A stretch of 24,123 nucleotides of DNA from a virus, in the IMG/VR virus record IMGVR_UViG_3300046509_000016, positions 1-24,123 of that record; one strand, written 5' to 3'. Made by a program: the position numbers and the translations under genes. Every line of letters begins with the position of its first letter. Position 1 is the first letter of the stretch. This document shows positions 20,324-24,123 of this stretch, one piece after another. The notes under the pieces are model-generated. The model did no database searches. It saw only the letters and a program-made list of their open reading frames with translations, and was not told the DNA's origin.

Positions 20324-21261
20324 GCGCCAAACTCGCAGTGATCAACGGACGGAACCAGGGGGCGGGGGTGACTGCCCCCTTCCCCTGGTACGGGGGGAAG
20401 CGGCGGGTGGCGCACCTGGTGTGGCAGGCGCTCGGGGACGTGCAGAACTACGTCGAGCCGTTCGCCGGTTCGATGGCCACACTGCTGGCGCGGCCGCATG
20501 AACCGCGGGTGGAAGTGGCGAATGACGCGGACCGGTATGTGGCGAACTTCTGGCGAGCCGTGCAGCGCGACCCGCGCGGCGTCGCCAGGCACGCGGACTG
20601 GCCGGTGAACGAGGCCGATCTGCACGCGCGGCACCGGTGGCTGGTTGAGACGGCCGGGGCGCGCATCCAGAAGATCGAGACCGATCCGGACTACTTTGAC
20701 GCGAAGGTGGCCGGCTGGTGGGTGTGGGGGATCTCACAGTGGATCGGCGGGCGCTGGTGCAGCCGGGCGGGACTGGGTTCGAAACGGTCGGATCTGCGCG
20801 GCAAGGGGATCTTCGCCGAATGCCGGCGCGACCTGGTGGCGGTGATGAACGGTCTGTCAGCCAGGCTGCGGCGGGTGAAGGTGTGCTGCGGGGATTGGAG
20901 CCGGTCGGTGACCGATGGCGTGCTGAATTGGGGGAAGGAGGTCGGCGTGCTGCTCGATCCGCCTTATGCGCTGTCGGAGCGGGACCCGAACTTGTACACC
21001 GTGGACTCGGCGGGGATCTCGGACCAGGTGCGCGAGTGGTGCTTGCGGCACGGGAAGAACCCGCGGGTGCGGATCGTGCTGTGCGGGTACGAGGGCGAGC
21101 ACAAGATGCCGCGCGGCTGGCGGGTGATCGAGTGGGCTGGTGGAAGTCCGGGCGCGATCGGGGGCGGCGGAGGGCGCAACGCGGAGAATCGGCTGCGGGA
21201 GCGGCTGTGGCTTTCGCCGCACTGCCTGGCGGTGGCCGAGTCGGAGAGGATTGCGGCGTGA
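20320..21261 (+). CDS. D12-class DNA N6-adenine methyltransferase (Dam-like)
   Basis: The product has 313 residues. The GTG at 20320 overlaps the previous stop. Family motifs are PFPWYGGKR (about residues 20-28), YVEPFAGSMA (about 44-53, the AdoMet-binding site) and LLDPPYAL (about 211-218, the catalytic DPPY). It would transfer a methyl group from S-adenosylmethionine to adenine in a short target site. No restriction enzyme gene is adjacent, so protection of phage DNA from host restriction or control of its own genes is likely. It lies in the accessory block between tail genes. Confidence 0.88.
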   Translation: MSAKLAVINGRNQGAGVTAPFPWYGGKRRVAHLVWQALGDVQNYVEPFAGSMATLLARPHEPRVEVANDADRYVANFWRAVQRDPRGVARHADWPVNEADLHARHRWLVETAGARIQKIETDPDYFDAKVAGWWVWGISQWIGGRWCSRAGLGSKRSDLRGKGIFAECRRDLVAVMNGLSARLRRVKVCCGDWSRSVTDGVLNWGKEVGVLLDPPYALSERDPNLYTVDSAGISDQVREWCLRHGKNPRVRIVLCGYEGEHKMPRGWRVIEWAGGSPGAIGGGGGRNAENRLRERLWLSPHCLAVAESERIAA

Positions 21262-21464
21262 AGGGTGTTCCCGAGCTGCGGAAGCGGGCGGCGGAGTCCG
21301 GGGTCGCGGACACCGGGGCGTACGTCGAGTGGCTGGAGGAGCGGGTAATCGAGCTTTTTAAGCAGGTTGACGAGCTGGGCGAGGGGAACACGGAGAACCT
21401 GCATGGGCGGGTGGCGGCGGAGAACGCGCTGCTGAGCCCGCGCGTGGGGCCAATGGGGCTTTAA
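21258..21464 (+). CDS. Small acidic protein between methylase and HTH genes
   Basis: The product has 68 residues, with a GTG at 21258 overlapping the methylase stop (GTGA) and an end overlapping the next start (TAATG). The middle (AYVEWLEERVIELFKQVDELGEGN) would form a coiled coil, followed by a flexible end. Tight overlap on both sides supports a real gene. It may be a small partner of the methylase or of the HTH protein. Family not recognised. Confidence 0.6.
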   Translation: MKGVPELRKRAAESGVADTGAYVEWLEERVIELFKQVDELGEGNTENLHGRVAAENALLSPRVGPMGL

Positions 21465-21772
21465 TGGGAGCACAAAAGATAGAGTATGCGGGTCTGGGGA
21501 CGCTGCAGGTGCGGCCGTTCAAGTCCGACCTGCGCCACCGTCACGTTCTGCCAATGCTGACTACGCGGCAGGCACAGGTCGTAGCACTGGTGCGCAACGG
21601 AATTCACTCGCAAAAAGAGATTGGGTTCGCCATGGGGTGGACAGCCGGCAGCACCAAGACTATGCTCTGTCTCCTCTACCAGCGCCTTCAGAAGTTCGGC
21701 TACGCGGTGGATAACTCGGCATCGCTCGCGATTTTCGCTTTCGCACCGGAGGTCCTTAAAAAGAGGACCTGA
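21464..21772 (+). CDS. LuxR/GerE-type helix-turn-helix protein
   Basis: The product has 102 residues and starts in the overlap TAATG. The segment LTTRQAQVVALVRNGIHSQKEIGFAMGWTAGSTKTMLCLLYQRLQKFG (about residues 32-79) has the four-helix layout of LuxR-type DNA-binding domains: LT.RQ..V..L...G...KEI......S..T.K..L..... . There is no receiver or ligand domain, so it is an HTH-only protein, perhaps a late transcription regulator or a regulator of host genes. It stands in the tail gene block rather than an early region. A 6-bp inverted repeat lies across its last codons. Confidence 0.77.
   Translation: MGAQKIEYAGLGTLQVRPFKSDLRHRHVLPMLTTRQAQVVALVRNGIHSQKEIGFAMGWTAGSTKTMLCLLYQRLQKFGYAVDNSASLAIFAFAPEVLKKRT
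21750..21770 (+). promoter_or_regulatory. Small hairpin over the ribosome-binding site of the next gene
   Basis: AGGTCC (21750-21755) and GGACCT (21765-21770) pair around a 9-base A-rich loop. The 3' arm includes part of AAGAGGA, the ribosome-binding site for the ATG at 21777. It could reduce start-site access unless ribosomes translate the HTH gene up to its stop. Short and possibly incidental. Confidence 0.4.
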
Positions 21773-21776
21773 GCCT

Positions 21777-23108
21777 ATGATCACCACCAACTCAGCCTGG
21801 GATGCGAAGAACGCGGCGTTGGGGAAGAAGCCGATCTATGTGTTCTCGATTGGGGGGTTGGCGCGGGTTTTTTCGACGCATGATTTGACGGCGGAGGGGA
21901 TCACCGGGGCTCCGGATTTCCGGGCGTGGCTGAAGACGCCGCGGGGGGCGTCTCAGTCGATCGACGTCCTCAACGGATCGAGTTCGATTGGGGAACTGGA
22001 GTGCGAGGTGATCGACCAGGCCGGGGTTCTGCGGCAGATCGTCGGCGGGGAAACACTGGAGGGCCATTCGGCGACGCTGAGCGTCGGTTATCCGGGTCTG
22101 GCGTACACCGCGTTTGTGCCGCTGCATTCCTACGTGCTCTACAAGATCACGCCGTCGAAGACCTACACCTCTTGGCTGTTCAAATCTCGCGATCGGCAGA
22201 TGTCGGCGAAGCGGACGATTTACCTGCACCCCGAAAACGGCGCGCCGATCTCGGACGCGAACCCGTGGGTGCTGACGGGCACGCCGGCGGAGATCACACA
22301 GGCGGTCTACCTGTTCGCTCTGAACCGGCCGTTGGCGGACGTCGACCGGACGGTGATGCAGCAGCTCGACGCCGGGAGCGAGGGGCTCTACAAGACTGTA
22401 CGGCCGTACATGTTCGTCTTGACCGAGGCTTTCGAGGCGAAGCAATTCCTGGAGACGGAGATCTTCAAGCCGGCCGGGCTGTACCCGGTGGTCGATAACA
22501 CGGGGAAGATTTCGCTGCGGGCGTTCCGGCCTCCGGCGGCCGGGCCGGTGGCGGTTTACACGTTCGACGACGACAACATGATCGTGCTGCCGGAGATCGA
22601 CCGGATGCCGATCATGAACGAGATTATCTTCAGGATCGATCAGAACGCGGATGGGTTTGAGAACGAGCTGATCTACATCGACGCCACGAGCGTGAGCGCG
22701 TACGGGCGCGCGGGGCAGCACACCATCGAGTCGAAGGGGCTGCGGACGGTGCTCGGGGCGCAGTGGTTTTGCGAGGAAGTGGCCAGCCGGCTGTTCGCGC
22801 GGTTCGCGGGGACGCCGGCGGGGTTGAGGGGCGGGGCTCCCACGGCGCAGATCGAGGCGTTCCTGCTCACTCTGCCGGTGTGGGTGGGCGACTATGTGGC
22901 CGTCACGCACCCGCTGATGCCCAACCTGCTCACCGGCGCGCTGGGCGTGACGAACCGGCTGTATGAAGTGATTGATCGCGAACCGGATTTTGCCCGCGGG
23001 AAGATGCAGTACAAGCTGCTCGACACGGGGCTGACGGGGTTGGAAGGCGCGTACGAGTTTGCGGACTCGGATCGCGAATGTCTGATTGGAACGAACGAGG
23101 TGTATTGA
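21777..23108 (+). CDS. Distal tail / baseplate hub-like protein
   Basis: The product has 443 residues. The ATG at 21777 follows AAGAGGA at good spacing; an upstream in-frame ATG at 21621 would lie inside the HTH gene and is rejected. The N-terminal part (YVFSIGGLARVFSTHDL, then FRAWLKTPRGASQSIDVLNGSSSIGELECEVID, then GHSATLSVGYPGL) has the layout of tail-tip proteins with two similar beta domains. The middle (DRTVMQQLDAGSEGLYKTVRPYMFVL) is helical. The C-terminal part (AQIEAFLLTLPVWVGDYVAVTHPLMPN) resembles hub or tail-associated proteins. Its size and position suit the structure that joins tube and fibres. Confidence 0.65.
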   Translation: MITTNSAWDAKNAALGKKPIYVFSIGGLARVFSTHDLTAEGITGAPDFRAWLKTPRGASQSIDVLNGSSSIGELECEVIDQAGVLRQIVGGETLEGHSATLSVGYPGLAYTAFVPLHSYVLYKITPSKTYTSWLFKSRDRQMSAKRTIYLHPENGAPISDANPWVLTGTPAEITQAVYLFALNRPLADVDRTVMQQLDAGSEGLYKTVRPYMFVLTEAFEAKQFLETEIFKPAGLYPVVDNTGKISLRAFRPPAAGPVAVYTFDDDNMIVLPEIDRMPIMNEIIFRIDQNADGFENELIYIDATSVSAYGRAGQHTIESKGLRTVLGAQWFCEEVASRLFARFAGTPAGLRGGAPTAQIEAFLLTLPVWVGDYVAVTHPLMPNLLTGALGVTNRLYEVIDREPDFARGKMQYKLLDTGLTGLEGAYEFADSDRECLIGTNEVY

Positions 23109-23109
23109 A

Positions 23110-23343
23110 ATGGCAAAGAAAAGAACTCAGGACTCAGAACTCGGAACTCAGAAGGAAGAGTCTAACATGGTGGAAATGCCGGCGGCGGTTCCCACTTACA
23201 CGCTGCGGGCGGACCGCAAGAGCGACATGCTGGCGATGATCGCGGTTCTGCGGATGGGTCGGGAATTTGGGGTCGAGAACCTGGCCGAGTTGGAGGCCAC
23301 GGTTCGGGAGTTCGAACTGTACGAAGAGAAGTATCTGAGGTAG
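23110..23343 (+). CDS. Small protein of unknown function in the distal tail region
   Basis: The product has 77 residues from the ATG at 23110. The alternative ATG at 23167 gives 58 residues (MVEMPAAVPTYTLRADRKSD...) and has the GGAAGAG from element A5 upstream. With the first start, A5 is translated as TQDSELGTQKEE, which looks unlike a natural N-terminus, so the second start may be the true one. The body is helical (DMLAMIAVLRMGREFGVENLAELEATVREFELYEEKYL). Confidence 0.6.
   Translation: MAKKRTQDSELGTQKEESNMVEMPAAVPTYTLRADRKSDMLAMIAVLRMGREFGVENLAELEATVREFELYEEKYLR
23123..23153 (+). repeat. Heptad element A5
   Basis: GAACTCA, GGACTCA, GAACTCG and GAACTCA are followed by GAA and then GGAAGAG. 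It lies just inside the ATG at 23110 and 14 bases before the ATG at 23167. Confidence 0.93.
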
Positions 23344-23347
23344 GCAC

Positions 23348-23815
23348 ATGGCGACGCTCATTCTCACATCGCAGCCGGGATTTACCGAAGTGCCGGATTC
23401 GGCATTCGACGCCACAAATCCAGTCACGGCCGCGAACATGAAGTCGATAAACGCGGCGGCGAAATTCGCGGCCGTGCGGACGGAGGAGTTCCAGGGGTAC
23501 TACAAGCACGGCGAGACTGTGCAACTGCCGGTTTCTCTGGCGGACGGGTACGCCTATGCGCGCGAGGAGCTGGTGTACGCGTGGTCGGTCTACTGGACCG
23601 GGGCGCCTCCGGGATCGGCGCTGAACGGGACGCCGACGCCGCCTTCGCGCGGGGCCACCGGCGGATCGGGCATGCTGCTGCAGATGGGCTTCAATATCGA
23701 TCCGGCGACGGGGGGGATCGCCTGCGACGTAAGCTACTACGTGCCCAATGGCGCGCAGACGGACACGCACGACGGGATTCTTTTGGTAACGACGCACGCG
23801 AAGAGGCAGCGGTAA
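23348..23815 (+). CDS. Putative tail / fibre-associated protein
   Basis: The product has 155 residues and starts 4 bases after the previous stop. The N-terminal region (MATLILTSQPGFTEVPDSAFDATNPVTAANMKSINAAAKFAAVRTEEFQGYYKHG) and a beta-rich second half (GSGMLLQMGFNIDPATGGIACDVSYYVPN) suggest a virion surface or fibre-attachment protein. The distal-tail location supports this. No family was recognised. Confidence 0.55.
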   Translation: MATLILTSQPGFTEVPDSAFDATNPVTAANMKSINAAAKFAAVRTEEFQGYYKHGETVQLPVSLADGYAYAREELVYAWSVYWTGAPPGSALNGTPTPPSRGATGGSGMLLQMGFNIDPATGGIACDVSYYVPNGAQTDTHDGILLVTTHAKRQR

Positions 23816-23821
23816 CAAGTG

Positions 23822-23852
23822 GAACTCAGAACACAGAACACAGAACTCAGAA
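23822..23852 (+). repeat. Heptad element A6
   Basis: GAACTCA, GAACACA, GAACACA and GAACTCA are followed by GAA and then TGAGGAAGGG. It starts 6 bases after the preceding stop, and the downstream GAGGAAGGG is the ribosome-binding site of the ATG at 23866. Confidence 0.95.
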
Positions 23853-23865
23853 TGAGGAAGGGCTG

Positions 23866-24123
23866 ATGCCGTTTGTGTTCGCAGCTCCTTGCATCGAGCG
23901 GACGGGCGTAGTGGCGGGGTTCGTGCTGTCGGATCAAGGGACGCTCACGCCGGCCATCAGTCTCGGGGTGCTGTTTGCTCAGAGCACGATGTACCGGCCT
24001 AACGGCGCTCCCAGTTTGCCGGCGGCCGACGCGAGCCAACAGAGCTGGCTGTTCTACAACACGTCGGCGGGTTTCTACTGGGCGGACACTCCGGAGCCCG
24101 AGACGGCGGGGGATGCGTTCATT
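23866..24123 (+). CDS. Tail / fibre protein, 5' part (cut by the window end)
   Basis: The frame is open from the ATG at 23866 through the last base with no stop, giving 86 residues. GAGGAAGGG precedes the start. The N-terminus (MPFVFAAPCIERTGVVAGFVLSDQG) is followed by Ser/Ala-rich segments (GAPSLPAADASQQSWLFYNTSAGFYWADTPEPE). The position at the end of the tail cluster, downstream of the hub-like gene, suggests a fibre or fibre-connecting protein. An ATG at 23851 stops after four codons and is rejected. Confidence 0.6.
   Translation, partial: MPFVFAAPCIERTGVVAGFVLSDQGTLTPAISLGVLFAQSTMYRPNGAPSLPAADASQQSWLFYNTSAGFYWADTPEPETAGDAFI

Noticed and set aside
20342-21391. Long open frame of 349 codons on the minus strand
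   Set aside because: It is opposite the methylase, and its translation is a Pro/Ser/Arg-rich string typical of the antisense of GC-rich coding DNA. No ribosome-binding site was seen.
1-24123. tRNA genes, integrase, transposase or attachment sites
   Set aside because: None was recognised on either strand. Lifestyle (temperate or not) cannot be decided from this window.

Overview
The window is one dense, GC-rich, entirely plus-strand run of 36 genes from a tailed bacteriophage or prophage. The head genes are of the phage Mu type: a gp27-like small terminase, a gp28-like large terminase, a DUF935 portal, an F-like minor head protein, a GpI-like protease, a decoration protein, a major capsid protein and a GpG-like morphogenesis protein. 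The tail genes lack a contractile sheath, and a tail tube gene leads through a tail assembly chaperone to a tape measure gene, so the virion is most simply read as a siphovirus. The host is probably an acidobacterium of the Solibacter/Bryobacter kind. This is inferred from the base composition, from signal peptides ending in motifs such as FGQ, and from secreted proteins of a style I associate with that group. No database could be consulted.

Layout: (1) 1-3093, the end of a tail-fibre gene followed by three small exported proteins, one of them flanked by perfect 49-bp direct repeats. (2) 3131-6140, a membrane protein, a winged-helix protein, the two terminase subunits and a small M15 peptidase. 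(3) 6137-11781, a portal/F fusion, protease, decoration protein, capsid and an IPT/TIG-containing adaptor. (4) 11829-14303, an exported protein, small membrane proteins, the G-like protein, a tail-terminator candidate and a 45-residue protein. (5) 14304-19182, a duplicated tail tube, a tail chaperone pair with a possible frameshift, the tape measure, a zinc-ribbon protein and a tail protein. (6) 19217-21772, an accessory insert: two exported proteins, a D12-class adenine methylase, a small acidic protein and a LuxR-type HTH protein. (7) 21777 to the end, distal tail genes, the last one cut by the window edge. There is no gene-free stretch over 300 bases.

Many genes are coupled by 1- or 4-base stop/start overlaps (GTGA, ATGA, TGATG, TAATG). 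Most of the remaining junctions carry a second signal, which is the most unusual feature here: eleven short repeat elements, all in the sense orientation. Six are exactly four heptads of GAACTCA/GAACACA type plus GAA; four are 29-nt elements made of TTCAC plus three octads (CGCNGAGR); one is a 29-nt cousin (TTTCA plus three CGCAAAGG octads). Nearly all sit within about 60 bases of a start codon and end in, or run into, purine-rich Shine-Dalgarno-like sequence. One lies inside the portal gene exactly where two normally separate proteins are fused.

Head and tail genes would act together in packaging and assembly. The M15 peptidase and one or more small membrane proteins are lysis candidates. 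The methylase and HTH protein are likely accessory modification and regulatory functions.
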